Of a stretch of 64,000 nucleotides of DNA, positions 17,076 to 26,241 are shown piece after piece. The first letter of the stretch is position 1, and each line of letters starts with the position of its first letter. This DNA comes from Salegentibacter mishustinae (GTDB lineage: Bacteria > Bacteroidota > Bacteroidia > Flavobacteriales > Flavobacteriaceae). Both the position numbers and the translations under genes were made by a program. The stretch is from assembly GCF_002900095.1 (NCBI RefSeq), contig NZ_LLKN01000002.1, positions 806,001-870,000 of the forward strand. Direction: 5' to 3'. Below the pieces are notes generated by a model. It searched no databases. It was not told the DNA's origin and worked only from the letters and a program-made list of their open reading frames with translations.

Positions 17076-17645
17076 ATGAAAAAAATAAGCTTAATAATTT
17101 TTGTTCTTAGTTTAGTGGCCTGTGGAAGCTCTAATACTAAGATGGCTAAGGATAAATTTGTAGTTGAAAATCTTACAAACTATGATGCAGAAGATTTAGC
17201 TGAAACCTTTCCTGAAGCAAATATTCAGGAAGACATGGGGATGTTTGAAGAGGGCACTGTGGAAAGAGCCTATACCATAATGTATCCAAATACTCCAGAT
17301 GAACTGCATATTACCTGGAAAAGTAAAGAACGCGAAGAAATTTTTGATATACGATTTTCAGAAAAAGGAAAATGGAAATCTGCCAAAGGAATTGAAGTTG
17401 GAACATCTTATGAAGTGTTGAATGAACTAAATAAAAAGCAAATCTCGTTTTACGGATTTGGTTGGGATTATGGTGGCGCAGTAATGTGGAATGATGGGAA
17501 ATTCGAAAACTCTAAACTTAGAGTTTTTCTAAGTCCCACCGGGAAAGCAGCCGATAAATATTATGGAGACCGAATTATTGAAGCGAGCGAGGAAGAAATT
17601 GCAAACCTGGATTTAAAAGTGAAAAGTATCATGCTTATCAATTAG
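17076..17645 (+). CDS. Hypothetical lipoprotein
   Basis: A 189-residue protein with a lipoprotein signal MKKISLIIFVLSLVACGSS: the lipobox Leu-Val-Ala-Cys places the lipidated Cys at 16. The mature part is acidic and has no motif I recognise. It contains TFPEANIQEDMGMFEEG and WDYGGAVMWNDG stretches suggestive of a compact periplasmic domain of the kind seen in proteins that bind ligands or inhibit enzymes, but no function can be assigned. It precedes yraN by 58 bases on the same strand. It is divergent from metG. Confidence 0.75.
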   Translation: MKKISLIIFVLSLVACGSSNTKMAKDKFVVENLTNYDAEDLAETFPEANIQEDMGMFEEGTVERAYTIMYPNTPDELHITWKSKEREEIFDIRFSEKGKWKSAKGIEVGTSYEVLNELNKKQISFYGFGWDYGGAVMWNDGKFENSKLRVFLSPTGKAADKYYGDRIIEASEEEIANLDLKVKSIMLIN

Positions 17646-17703
17646 GCGCTTTTTACGGGAAATCCCCCAGTAAATGAAGTCATAATAAAACCTAAATTCG
17701 ATT

Positions 17704-18063
17704 ATGGCTCAGCATAACGCTTTGGGGGAATTGGGTGAACGCCTGGCTGTGGAACACCTTTTAAAAAGGGGCTATGAAATTCTGGCTAAAAATTATGTGT
17801 ATAATAAAGCGGAAATAGACATTTTAGCACGGAAGCATAAAACCTTAGTGGTAGTAGAAGTGAAAACAAGAAGCACACCCGATTTTGGGGACCCGCAAAG
17901 TTTTGTAAAGCCTAAACAAATTCGGCAGCTCGTAAAAGCTGCCGATTTTTTTTTAAACGATCACCAATTAGACCTGGAAGTAAGGTTTGATATCGTTGCG
18001 ATAATTAAGAATAAAGCAGGCATTCAGGTAGAACACCTCGAAGATGCTTTTCTTTATTTCTAG
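17704..18063 (+). CDS. YraN/UPF0102 family endonuclease-like protein
   Basis: A 119-residue protein of the UPF0102 family, a restriction-endonuclease-like fold related to Holliday-junction resolvases. It shows GELGERLAVEHLLKRGY near the N-terminus and the PD-(D/E)xK-type core: AEIDI with E37 and D39, then VVVEVKTR with E52 and K54. The family is conserved across bacteria, but its physiological role is not settled. The length is standard. A near-consensus -7 box (TAAATTCG) lies 3 bases before the ATG, so it may have its own almost leaderless transcript. It is convergent with the prolyl oligopeptidase gene. Confidence 0.9.
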   Translation: MAQHNALGELGERLAVEHLLKRGYEILAKNYVYNKAEIDILARKHKTLVVVEVKTRSTPDFGDPQSFVKPKQIRQLVKAADFFLNDHQLDLEVRFDIVAIIKNKAGIQVEHLEDAFLYF

Positions 18064-18104
18064 TCTACATTTATATAGCTCTATTTAATATTATCGAATT
18101 AGGG

Positions 18105-20258
18105 TTAGAGCTCTATTCCCAATTGCTCAAATAAAAAGTAGTACTCATACAAAATCTTATTGTGAGAATCTTGTTTTTTCAATGCTCCGCCATGGCCAGA
18201 TCCCGGCGTAACATATAGATGGTAAAGACCAGAAGGATCTCCTAGCTCCTGTAGTTTAGCAAGAAACTTATAAGAATGGTGGGGGGGTACTCGATCATCG
18301 GTATCTCCAGTAATCAAAAGGGTGTTAGGATATCTCTTCCCTTCAGTTATATTATGAAGTGGAGAGTAGGATTTTAAATTTCTATAATCCTCTAAGTTTT
18401 CCGGGGTTCCAAATTCTTTTAGGTTTGTATTCATACCACCAACTGTAAATAAATTAAACCTAAGCATATCATAGGGGCCTGCTTCCGCAATAACTGCTTT
18501 AAAAAGTTCGGGTCTTTGTGTAGCAGCAGCTTCTACCAGTAATGCGCCATGGGAACCTCCTTTAATAACAAATTTTTCTGAAGAGGTATAGTTATTTTTT
18601 ATTAAATATTCTCCTGCAGCGATGAAATCGTCTATAGCATTCTGTTTTTTTAATCGCCGGCCTGCTAATGCCCAATCGCTCCCATTGGCACCCCCGCCTC
18701 TTATATTGGGAACAGCCAGGATACCACCGTGAGCCAATAAAAGTCCTGTAGCATAGCTAAAAGAGGGCTCTACAGTTGTTCCATAACCACCATAACCATA
18801 CATTAGCACAGGGTTGGTTCCATCTAGAACGGTTTCTTTATCACACGTGATGTACATGTTTATCTCTGTGCCATCTTTTGAAGTATAAGTAACATATCGG
18901 GTTTCCAGACTATTAATGTCATAGGGCACCGAAATAGATTCAGAAGGTTTAAATTCAAGATTATCAAGATCTAGTTGGTACCAGGTGGTAGGGTGAAAAA
19001 AAGAACTTATACTAAACTTGGTGGTCCTGGCATCATCATTAAATTCGTAGAAATGATTTAATTTCTTTCCCTTCGGGAAATCTATTTTCCGAAGTAACTC
19101 ACCTTTTAAATTAAAAATTAGAGCGATGTTTTGTCCCTCGTTACGATAGATACACGCAAGTTTATCTTTACCTAATTTAAGTACGTATTGAAGGTCAATA
19201 TCATATTCAGGGATGAACTCACTCAATTTATTAGGCGTGTTTAAATTAGCAAGAAGTACTTTGCCTTTGGGAGCTCCTATAGTAGTCTTTAGGAAAACAG
19301 AATCACCTTTAATGTGTTTAATACTTAGTTCTACGTTTTCTTCTGCGGGATAAACCAGAAACCTTCTTGGTTGAAAATTTTCTTTGTTAAGATCTGCAAT
19401 AGATATAGCATTATACCAGGTTCCCCGGGAATGGATATGATGGAATAATTTTAAGTTTTTCTCGTGAATATCATACCAAAAATTATAGGTGCCACTAGTA
19501 TCCGGATTTTTGTATATAGGTTCCGGGTTCGCTGCAGCGTTATTTATGGAAAGACGGTATAATGTCTTATGGGTTGGGGTATCTAATAATTCTCTACCTT
19601 CTTTAGGTTTTTTATAGGCGGTATAATATAATTTACGGCCGTCCCACTCCAAATTTGTACTTGTTCTAATGTTCTTAATCGTGTATGGAAATTTTGATCC
19701 CGTGGTGAGATCATAAATATGTCCCTGGGCCCAGTCGCTACCGTTTACCGAAATAGCCACAGCTATTAGGTTTTCACTTTCATTTATGCTCGTATTTCCG
19801 TAAAGAACACGTTCCTCTTTACTACTTATAATATCTTTTCCACTAATTAGTTTTTTCCAGTTTTGTTGATCTTTCAATTTATATAAAAGATCCATAGAAC
19901 CTGTATAAGGATTCCAGTCTTCTTTAGTTTCAAACTTATCTTCAAATTTTGAATCCTTTTTTATATGATCTTCGGTTTTTTCCCTTCGAACTCTATACAT
20001 GGTTGCAATTTGAGCTCTAAGATCCCAGTAATTGGTTTGTTTCTTTGATTGTGCCCTGGTAAATCTAGCCTGTTCTTCCAGCCAATTCTGCAATTTTGCA
20101 TCACTGGAGTTTTCCATATATTGGTAAGGATCTTCAACCACCTCTTCAAAATAGGTGTTTGTTGTAGCTTCTTTGGGGGCTTTGGGGTAATCATATTCAT
20201 TTTGACAAAATGTGGTTATTCCTGAAAAAAGGAATAAGAGGATAGTGAAATTTCTCAT
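18105..20258 (-). CDS. Prolyl oligopeptidase family serine peptidase (S9A)
   Basis: A 717-residue exported S9 peptidase cleaving after proline in peptides. The signal peptide is MRNFTILLFLFSGITTFC, followed by the conserved opening YDYPKAPKEATTNTYF and DPYQYMEN. A seven-bladed propeller spans roughly 80-430, then the alpha/beta hydrolase domain. The catalytic triad is visible: Ser569 in GGSHGALL, Asp near 654 in GDTDDRVP, and His689 in GSGHGG. It is probably periplasmic. It stands alone, with a 265-base gap to the M13 peptidase gene, which points the same way. Together they suggest capacity for protein or peptide degradation. Confidence 0.93.
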   Translation of the reverse strand: MRNFTILLFLFSGITTFCQNEYDYPKAPKEATTNTYFEEVVEDPYQYMENSSDAKLQNWLEEQARFTRAQSKKQTNYWDLRAQIATMYRVRREKTEDHIKKDSKFEDKFETKEDWNPYTGSMDLLYKLKDQQNWKKLISGKDIISSKEERVLYGNTSINESENLIAVAISVNGSDWAQGHIYDLTTGSKFPYTIKNIRTSTNLEWDGRKLYYTAYKKPKEGRELLDTPTHKTLYRLSINNAAANPEPIYKNPDTSGTYNFWYDIHEKNLKLFHHIHSRGTWYNAISIADLNKENFQPRRFLVYPAEENVELSIKHIKGDSVFLKTTIGAPKGKVLLANLNTPNKLSEFIPEYDIDLQYVLKLGKDKLACIYRNEGQNIALIFNLKGELLRKIDFPKGKKLNHFYEFNDDARTTKFSISSFFHPTTWYQLDLDNLEFKPSESISVPYDINSLETRYVTYTSKDGTEINMYITCDKETVLDGTNPVLMYGYGGYGTTVEPSFSYATGLLLAHGGILAVPNIRGGGANGSDWALAGRRLKKQNAIDDFIAAGEYLIKNNYTSSEKFVIKGGSHGALLVEAAATQRPELFKAVIAEAGPYDMLRFNLFTVGGMNTNLKEFGTPENLEDYRNLKSYSPLHNITEGKRYPNTLLITGDTDDRVPPHHSYKFLAKLQELGDPSGLYHLYVTPGSGHGGALKKQDSHNKILYEYYFLFEQLGIEL

Positions 20259-20476
20259 TACGGCAATAAAAACTTGAATTTGGAGAAGTAAATTAGGGAG
20301 TTTACTCTTAGATTGTAAAATTTTTGTTAAAATTAATAATTTTCAGGAAAGTCTGAAATCTTAGGAAAGAAATTTACAATAAACTTCTGATGCTCTCTCG
20401 AGATGAATCTCTTGAGTTAATAGTTATTTCGAATTTTTAAGATTGAGTTTCCATAATCTAAAACTAATTCATAAAA

Positions 20477-20502
20477 AAAGGCCGGTCTATAGACCGGCCT
20501 TT
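20477..20502 (-). terminator. Terminator of the M13 peptidase gene
   Basis: A perfect 26-bp palindrome, AAAGGCCGGT followed by its mirror around CTATAG, is followed on the minus strand by a run of T. It lies 21 bases after the stop of the peptidase gene. Confidence 0.85.
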
Positions 20503-20523
20503 CCCTTAATTTTAAATTATAGT

Positions 20524-22593
20524 TTACCAGATCTTAACTCGATCTTCTGGTGCTACATACATTTTATCTCCTTCTTCAATATCAAAAGCAGTATAAAAGG
20601 CATCTATATTTTGCAATGGAACATAAGCACGATACATTCCAGGAGAGTGAGGATCTGTCTTGATCTTATTCTTCAAGGCTTCGTCACGCATTTTGGTTCT
20701 CCAAACGGTTGCCCATGAAAGGAAGAAACGTTGCTCTGGAGTGTAACCATCAATCTTTCCTGGATCTCCGTGTTCTTCCAGGTGAATTTGTAAACCGTCG
20801 TAAGCGGCATTAACCCCGCCAAGGTCTCCAATATTTTCGCCTAAAGTAAATTGTCCGTTTATATAAACACTATCCAATACTTCAATGTTACTGTATTGAT
20901 CTGCAAGATCTTTTCCAAGTGTTTCAAATTGTTTTAGATCTTCGTCTGTCCACCAGTTATTCAAGTTTCCTTCAGCATCAAAGCGAGAACCACTATCATC
21001 AAATCCGTGAGAGATCTCGTGCCCAATTACTGCTCCAATTCCACCGTAGTTTACAGCGGCATCAGCTTTATAATCGTAAAATGGTGGCTGAAGAATAGCT
21101 GCAGGAAATACAATTTCGTTATAGCTTGGGTTGTAATAAGCATTTACGGTTTGTGGTGGCATAAACCATTCGCTCTTATCTACCGGTTGGCCAAGATCTG
21201 CCATGTTATCGGCAACTCTCCATTTGCTGGAGTTCATCATATTTTGGAAAAAAGAACCACCGTTTTCAACATTTACAATTTCAAGATCGCTATAATCTTT
21301 CCATTCATCTGGGTAACCAACTTTAATAGTTGTGGTTCCCAGCTTTTCTTTAGCTTTTTTCTTGGTCTCTTCGCCCATCCAGCTTAGGTTATCTATCCTG
21401 TTTTCGTAAGCTTTAATTAGGTTAGAAATCATTTCCTGGGCTTTTTCTTTAGCTTCAGCAGGGAAATGTTCGTCTACATAAAGTTTACCTAAAGCCTCTC
21501 CAAGAGTTCCGTTTACCATTTGTAAAGCGCGTTCGTCACGAGGGCGTTGCTCCTGGGCTCCTCTTAGTGTTTTGCTGTAGAATTCCCAGTTTGCAGTTTC
21601 AATGTCTGTAGAAAGTGTTCCTGCTGCATCGTTAAAGATGCTCCACTTTAAATAGTCTTTCCAGTCTTCAACAGAATTTTTAGCAATTACATCCTGAAGT
21701 GATTTCATATAATCAGGCTGAGAAACTATAATCGTGTCTAAATTTTTAGCTCCAATTTCTTGGAAGTAAGTATTCCAATCAAAAGCCGGAACCATATTTT
21801 GAAGCTGTGCTACTGTTTTTGGATTGTAAGTTTTGCGGGCATCACGGCGTTCTACTTTGTCCAGTCTAGGTTCTGCAAGGCTAGTTTCAAAAGCCAAAAT
21901 TCGTTCTGCCGCATCAGCTGCTTCTTCTTTAGAATAGTCTATATATTGAAGCATTCTGGTAATATGCTGCTTGTATTTTTCTCTTTTTTCTTTAGAGTCT
22001 GCATCATCTGCAACGTAATAATCACGATCTGGTAAACCCAGTCCTGAAGGGTAAAGGTAAGCCGCGTTCATATTACTGTTTTTAGCATCTGAACGTACGC
22101 CGAAAGAGAAAAATCCGGCGCCGCCGTATTGTTGCATTTCGGTAAGGAAATCCTGTAAATCTTCCTTGTTGCTTATAGCTTCTACTTTTTCTAAATATGG
22201 TTTTACCGGTTCTACACCTTTTTCGTTTCTGGCAACGGTATCCATAATCGTGTTATAAAGATAAACCGCTTTAGCCTGATCGCTTGAAGGGTCTAAACTG
22301 TCGTTTTTAGAAGCGCTTTCCAACAAAGCCATGGCGTCTTCATCGGTGCGTTCGCGAAGCTCCATAAAACTTCCCCAGGTAGTTTGATCTGAAGGGATTT
22401 CGGTAGAATCTACCCATTTTCCGTTTACATACTTAAAAAAGTCGTCCTGTGGCGCTACGGTAGTATCCATATAAGCCAGGTTAATACCGTGAACTTCTTC
22501 TTTTTCAGTTTGTTCTTTTTCGTTATCCTGACAACTGCTTAGTGTAGCAGCTCCCAAAACCGATAGGAACATTACTTTGGTTATTTTTTTCAT
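20524..22593 (-). CDS. M13 family metallopeptidase (PepO/neprilysin-like lipoprotein)
   Basis: A 689-residue zinc endopeptidase. The lipobox (LSSC near residue 21) indicates a membrane-anchored lipoprotein facing the periplasm or cell surface. M13_N occupies most of the first 450 residues and starts with GINLAYMDTTVAPQDDFFKYVNGKW. The catalytic zinc site is HEISH (H525, E526, H529), with the third ligand E586 in GENIGDLGG. The C-terminus ends VKIW, corresponding to the conserved CxxW end without the Cys. Length and domain order are normal. A -7-like box (TACTTTAG) lies about 32 bases upstream, and a strong terminator follows. Confidence 0.95.
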   Translation of the reverse strand: MKKITKVMFLSVLGAATLSSCQDNEKEQTEKEEVHGINLAYMDTTVAPQDDFFKYVNGKWVDSTEIPSDQTTWGSFMELRERTDEDAMALLESASKNDSLDPSSDQAKAVYLYNTIMDTVARNEKGVEPVKPYLEKVEAISNKEDLQDFLTEMQQYGGAGFFSFGVRSDAKNSNMNAAYLYPSGLGLPDRDYYVADDADSKEKREKYKQHITRMLQYIDYSKEEAADAAERILAFETSLAEPRLDKVERRDARKTYNPKTVAQLQNMVPAFDWNTYFQEIGAKNLDTIIVSQPDYMKSLQDVIAKNSVEDWKDYLKWSIFNDAAGTLSTDIETANWEFYSKTLRGAQEQRPRDERALQMVNGTLGEALGKLYVDEHFPAEAKEKAQEMISNLIKAYENRIDNLSWMGEETKKKAKEKLGTTTIKVGYPDEWKDYSDLEIVNVENGGSFFQNMMNSSKWRVADNMADLGQPVDKSEWFMPPQTVNAYYNPSYNEIVFPAAILQPPFYDYKADAAVNYGGIGAVIGHEISHGFDDSGSRFDAEGNLNNWWTDEDLKQFETLGKDLADQYSNIEVLDSVYINGQFTLGENIGDLGGVNAAYDGLQIHLEEHGDPGKIDGYTPEQRFFLSWATVWRTKMRDEALKNKIKTDPHSPGMYRAYVPLQNIDAFYTAFDIEEGDKMYVAPEDRVKIW

Positions 22594-22746
22594 GTGTGGT
22601 TTAAATTATTATGAAATTTCCCGCTAAAGTACTAAAAAGATGATTATTTAGCTGAAAATTATTTAAAGCGAATCTTATTCAATTTTTATTGAATTTTTGA
22701 GATACACCGGTATGGCTGATTCTATAGGGAAATATTAGGTTAGCTA

Positions 22747-23229
22747 TTAGTCAAGGGAATCTATAAGCTTTTGGTCAAAGGGTTTTTTAAGCGCAGTAGC
22801 TTCTTCTACATTTTCGTTCGGGATAGTTATGGAAAGTACATAATGAGCAATTTTCCAGCCCTCTTCAGTTTTTTTAAGCACGCCAGAGCCACGGCAAATT
22901 CCCATTTGGGTTGCCAACAATTCATCAAACCACGCAATATCACTATTTTCTTCGGTATAAATATTTCGCTCTAAAGTCTTAAAATTCCAGGCTTTTCCGC
23001 GGTCAAAATACGGTTTAGAAAACGCTCTAAAATCTTTGTTTTGCCAGTTTTCGGTAGGATCGGTGCCTATAAAAACTCCGTCTTCGGTCATTAAACTAAA
23101 ATACTCCTCGAAATTGGCTTCTGAAGCAGCTTTATGCCATTGCGTTAGTACTTGATCTATGTTGGATTTATCCTCTGCAGAAATTGTTATACTGAAAAGT
23201 AAAAAAATAAAGATTGCGATTTTTTTCAT
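22747..23229 (-). CDS. Secreted SnoaL/NTF2-like (DUF4440) protein
   Basis: A 160-residue protein with a signal peptide (MKKIAIFIFLLFSITISAE, cleavage near 18-19). The mature domain has the cone-shaped NTF2/SnoaL pattern: an opening helix QVLTQWHKAASEANFEEYFSLMTEDGVFIGTDPTENW, then WFDELLATQMGICRGSGVLKKTEEGWKIAHYVLSITIPN. Such domains bind small ligands or act as simple enzymes, and no catalytic dyad can be assigned here. It is probably periplasmic. It lies 56 bases downstream of the lipoprotein gene at 23286 on the same strand, so the two may be co-transcribed. Confidence 0.82.
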   Translation of the reverse strand: MKKIAIFIFLLFSITISAEDKSNIDQVLTQWHKAASEANFEEYFSLMTEDGVFIGTDPTENWQNKDFRAFSKPYFDRGKAWNFKTLERNIYTEENSDIAWFDELLATQMGICRGSGVLKKTEEGWKIAHYVLSITIPNENVEEATALKKPFDQKLIDSLD

Positions 23230-23285
23230 CCTGAATATTTATATAATTCAAGATAGTAAATTTTCATAAACCTGGTAGTGAAAAC

Positions 23286-23849
23286 TTACTGTGCAGAAAT
23301 AGAATCGGAAGTTGTAGAAATAGTGTCTCTTTCTGCTTTAAACTCATCCAGTTCTTCTTCAAAATCTTCCAGGGTTTTCAGGAAAAGCTCATTAAGCTGA
23401 ATTTTAAAATTATTGAATTCTACAGGAATTTCACCTGCAACCTCGGTAATTGCATCGGCATCTAATTGCCGGCGGTGAGAAAGTTGGTCTAAAACCTTTG
23501 CTTTAGTAGCCAGAACATTGGCACGTGCCCTTACCGCATTAGAACTCAAAGAATCGGGAATACTTGAGGCAAGTGATTCCATTACCTGCGAGATAGGCTT
23601 AGAACTTTCTATGGTTTGCCGCAGGTTATAATTTTTTAATTGGTCGACTTCATTTTGTGCAGCAATATAAGACAACCATTGTATGACTTGCTCTCTAGCT
23701 TCGGGAAGTAAAACCACTTCCTGATTAGTGGTTTTTATAGGCTGTTGAAGGGCTATTGAATCTAGTTGAGTACTGGAAATGTCTTTATTTGATGATTTTT
23801 CACCACAAGACCAAAGAAAAATAAATGATATAAAAACCAGTTTTTTCAT
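23286..23849 (-). CDS. Hypothetical lipoprotein
   Basis: A 187-residue lipoprotein with signal MKKLVFISFIFLWSCGEKS, lipidated Cys at 15. The mature part is rich in Ser, Gln and Glu and mostly predicted helical. The C-terminal region LNELFLKTLEDFEEELDEFKAERDT could form a coiled coil. No recognised domain. The -7 box TAACTTTG at 23857-23864 gives a leader of only about 7 bases or less. It is divergent from the threonine dehydrogenase gene and followed by the NTF2-like gene. Confidence 0.72.
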   Translation of the reverse strand: MKKLVFISFIFLWSCGEKSSNKDISSTQLDSIALQQPIKTTNQEVVLLPEAREQVIQWLSYIAAQNEVDQLKNYNLRQTIESSKPISQVMESLASSIPDSLSSNAVRARANVLATKAKVLDQLSHRRQLDADAITEVAGEIPVEFNNFKIQLNELFLKTLEDFEEELDEFKAERDTISTTSDSISAQ

Positions 23850-23856
23850 AGAAATA

Positions 23857-23864
23857 CAAAGTTA
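23857..23864 (-). promoter_or_regulatory. -7 box of the lipoprotein gene
   Basis: The minus strand reads TAACTTTG, ending 7 bases before the ATG at 23849, which implies a very short leader. Confidence 0.45.
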
Positions 23865-23980
23865 GTCTAAAATATTTCGGTTTTCATAAAATTCCTGCTG
23901 TGAAAGCTAAAGAGATAAAAGATTTCTAACAAAGAGAAAGGTTTCGGGCGTTTCGTTGCGAATACTTCTGCGTAAATAAA

Positions 23981-23988
23981 TATATTTG
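23981..23988 (+). promoter_or_regulatory. -7 box of the threonine dehydrogenase gene
   Basis: TATATTTG matches the consensus. A TTG at 23956-23958 lies 22 bases upstream, slightly wider than ideal. The ATG is 16 bases downstream. Confidence 0.5.
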
Positions 23989-24004
23989 CGGAAAAATCAA
24001 TATT

Positions 24005-24964
24005 ATGGCCGGTAAAATTTTAATTATTGGAGCTTGCGGACAAATTGGAACCGAATTAACGTTGAAATTACGCGATATCTACGGAAATGATCAGGTGGTT
24101 GCAAGCGATATAAGAGAAGGAAGCGAAGAGCTTATGAGTTCTGGCCCGTTTGAAGCAGCTGATGCAACTGATGAAGCTAGAATAGAAGCTTTAATAGACC
24201 AATATAATATTAGCGAAGTTTACCTGATGGCCGCAATGTTAAGCGCTACAGCAGAGAAGGCCCCAATGAAAGCCTGGAACCTTAATATGGATTCGCTTTT
24301 TCATATTTTGAATTTCACTAAGGATAAAAAGATTAAAAAAGTTTTCTGGCCTTCGAGCATTGCGGTTTTTGGTCCTACCACTCCTAAAAACGATACCCCA
24401 CAAACTACTATCATGGAACCTTCAACGGTTTATGGAATTAGTAAACAAACCGGGGAAAGGTGGTGTGAATATTTTCACGATAAATACGGGGTAGATGTAA
24501 GAAGCTTACGTTATCCAGGCATTATAAGTTATAAAACTCTTCCCGGTGGCGGAACAACAGATTACGCGATTGAAATTTTTCACGAAGCACTTAAGAATAA
24601 AGCCTACACTTCATTTTTAGCTGAAAATACCGGTCTGCCAATGATGTATATGGACGATGCGATTAAAGCTACTATAAATATTATGGAAGCTCCTTCAGAA
24701 AAAATAAAGGTGCGGTCTTCTTATAATCTTTCGGCTTTGAGTTTTACACCAAAAGTTCTTTCTGAAGCTATTCAGAAGGAAATTCCTGAATTCAAGATTT
24801 CCTACGAACCAGATTTTAGACAAAAAATAGCCGATTCATGGCCATCGAGTATAGATGATTCTGAAGCTAGAAAAGACTGGCAATGGAAGCACGATTTTGA
24901 TATGCAAAGCCTGGTTAAAGAAATGCTTGCCGGAGTTTCTGAACAACTGAAAACTGCGAAATAA
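24005..24964 (+). CDS. Epimerase-type L-threonine 3-dehydrogenase-like protein
   Basis: A 319-residue extended SDR. It opens with KILIIGACGQIGTEL, the Rossmann glycine motif (8-14 region), followed by VVASDIRE, whose Asp would bind the NAD ribose. The catalytic set includes WPSSIAVFG and YGISKQTGE (YxxxK). PGIISYKTLPGGGTTDYA is a hallmark of the SDR-type threonine 3-dehydrogenases, which oxidise threonine to 2-amino-3-ketobutyrate. The length fits the family. No kbl (glycine C-acetyltransferase) neighbour is visible in this window, so the pathway partner must be elsewhere. It is followed by a CTCGATAATCGAG palindrome. Confidence 0.85.
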   Translation: MAGKILIIGACGQIGTELTLKLRDIYGNDQVVASDIREGSEELMSSGPFEAADATDEARIEALIDQYNISEVYLMAAMLSATAEKAPMKAWNLNMDSLFHILNFTKDKKIKKVFWPSSIAVFGPTTPKNDTPQTTIMEPSTVYGISKQTGERWCEYFHDKYGVDVRSLRYPGIISYKTLPGGGTTDYAIEIFHEALKNKAYTSFLAENTGLPMMYMDDAIKATINIMEAPSEKIKVRSSYNLSALSFTPKVLSEAIQKEIPEFKISYEPDFRQKIADSWPSSIDDSEARKDWQWKHDFDMQSLVKEMLAGVSEQLKTAK

Positions 24965-24977
24965 CTCGATAATCGAG
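24965..24977. repeat. CTCGATAATCGAG palindrome, copy with GCTCCG tail
   Basis: A 13-bp palindrome followed 10 bases later by GCTCCG. The same palindrome followed 8 bases later by GCTCCG occurs at 33630-33642. It lies between the convergent threonine dehydrogenase and PepSY genes. Confidence 0.5.
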
Positions 24978-25013
24978 TCTTGATATAGCTCCGTTAACTT
25001 GCTATCAGGCAGT

Positions 25014-26153
25014 TTATTTCTTCTTTTTCTTCATTTTATTAAGCCAGATTATGGTTCCGGTAATTGGTAAACTGGTTGCGATTATACAGGCTAAAAAATA
25101 TAGGATTTTTGAAAAAGTACCGAATATTTCGCCTGTGTGAATTGGCTTTATTAATGAAGCTACCTGGACGTTTGCCGGTTTTTCTGAAAAAAGTTCTTTT
25201 TTAAGAATTTTCCCGTCTCTATCTATCACTAACATATCGTAAGTATTGGGTGACCAGTTGCCAGATTCATATTTTCTAATGGAAAAAATACCATTTTCGT
25301 CCTGCGGAAATGAAATTGAAGTCTCCCCGGGATAATCTAGGTTTTGATTAGAAATATTAATAATTTCTGCAAGTTCCAGGGTTTTAGATTCTGCCTTGGT
25401 TTCTGAAGCAATTTTCGGTCCGCCGCGGCCACCAAAAACCTGGGTTCCCAGAACCTGACTGCCGAGGTCTTTATACCAATCAAACGACCAGAATAGCCCG
25501 GTTAGCGTCATTACAATTAATAATAAGCAGGAATAGAAACCAAGGGTATTATGCAAATCGTGATTAATCCTTTTCCAGTTAGCAGACCATTTAATTTTAA
25601 AGCCCGGTTTTAAGGTTTTCCACCTTATTTTTTTCTTCGGAAACCAAAGTACAACTCCGCTTATAGATAAAAATAGAAAGATAATGGTTGCAATACCTAC
25701 AATAGGCCTCCCAATAGCAGAATCGAATAGCAACCAACGGTGCATTCTAAACATCGTAAAGAAAAATTCATCTGCAGGATTTTCACCTAGCTGTTGGTAA
25801 TCGCCGGTATATTGATTTATATAAAAAGTGGTGCCGCGTCTATCTTCAGGAGAAATTTTCACCTTGAATTCATAAGCTTTATTGTGATCTTCAGGTAACG
25901 TAAGACCTGTAACCGCACCTTCTTTTTCAAGGTTTTGCTGTAGAGTTTCAATAGCAATTAGTTCACCTTGTTTCGGGCTTACTTTTAATTCTTCAGTAAA
26001 AAGTGATTTTATTTCGGTTTGGAAGGTGAGAATGGTTCCGCTTAGGCAAACTAAGAATAGGATAATTCCGCTGCCCAGGCCCAACCATAAATGCAGATCG
26101 TTAAGTAATTTTCTAAACGTATATTTTTTCTTTTTTTGCTTCTTCTTTGACAT
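25014..26153 (-). CDS. PepSY-associated TM protein (ferric-siderophore reductase type)
   Basis: A 379-residue inner-membrane protein with a very basic N-terminus (poly-Lys), then about four membrane segments: LGLGSGIILFLVCLSGTIL (near 20-38), PIVGIATIIFLFLSISGVVLW, TLGFYSCLLLIVMTLTGLFW, and a C-terminal ILYFLACIIATSLPITGTIIW. PepSY-type periplasmic loops lie between them. PepSY_TM proteins next to TonB receptors are associated with reduction or handling of imported ferric siderophores. It is the last gene of the receptor-DUF4374-PepSY run, 88 bases after DUF4374, with an intercistronic hairpin at 26182-26208. The iron role is inferred from context. Confidence 0.85.
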   Translation of the reverse strand: MSKKKQKKKKYTFRKLLNDLHLWLGLGSGIILFLVCLSGTILTFQTEIKSLFTEELKVSPKQGELIAIETLQQNLEKEGAVTGLTLPEDHNKAYEFKVKISPEDRRGTTFYINQYTGDYQQLGENPADEFFFTMFRMHRWLLFDSAIGRPIVGIATIIFLFLSISGVVLWFPKKKIRWKTLKPGFKIKWSANWKRINHDLHNTLGFYSCLLLIVMTLTGLFWSFDWYKDLGSQVLGTQVFGGRGGPKIASETKAESKTLELAEIINISNQNLDYPGETSISFPQDENGIFSIRKYESGNWSPNTYDMLVIDRDGKILKKELFSEKPANVQVASLIKPIHTGEIFGTFSKILYFLACIIATSLPITGTIIWLNKMKKKKK

Positions 26154-26181
26154 GGCTTCTTGTATAAAACTTAAAATAAGA

Positions 26182-26208
26182 CTGACCGGAAATAGAATTT
26201 CCGGCCAG
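26182..26208. promoter_or_regulatory. Intercistronic hairpin between DUF4374 and PepSY genes
   Basis: CTGaCCGGAAA and TTTCCGGcCAG form a long stem with a 5-base loop, 29 bases upstream of the PepSY start. The minus-strand sequence after it is only moderately T-rich. It could act as a partial terminator or an RNA-stability element that lowers expression of the last gene. Confidence 0.45.
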
Positions 26209-26241
26209 CCCTTTTGGCAAATTTAAATATTTTTTAGGTGC

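Noticed and set aside
21007-21387. 126-codon open frame on the plus strand
   Set aside because: It lies entirely antisense to the well-supported M13 peptidase gene and has no family resemblance.
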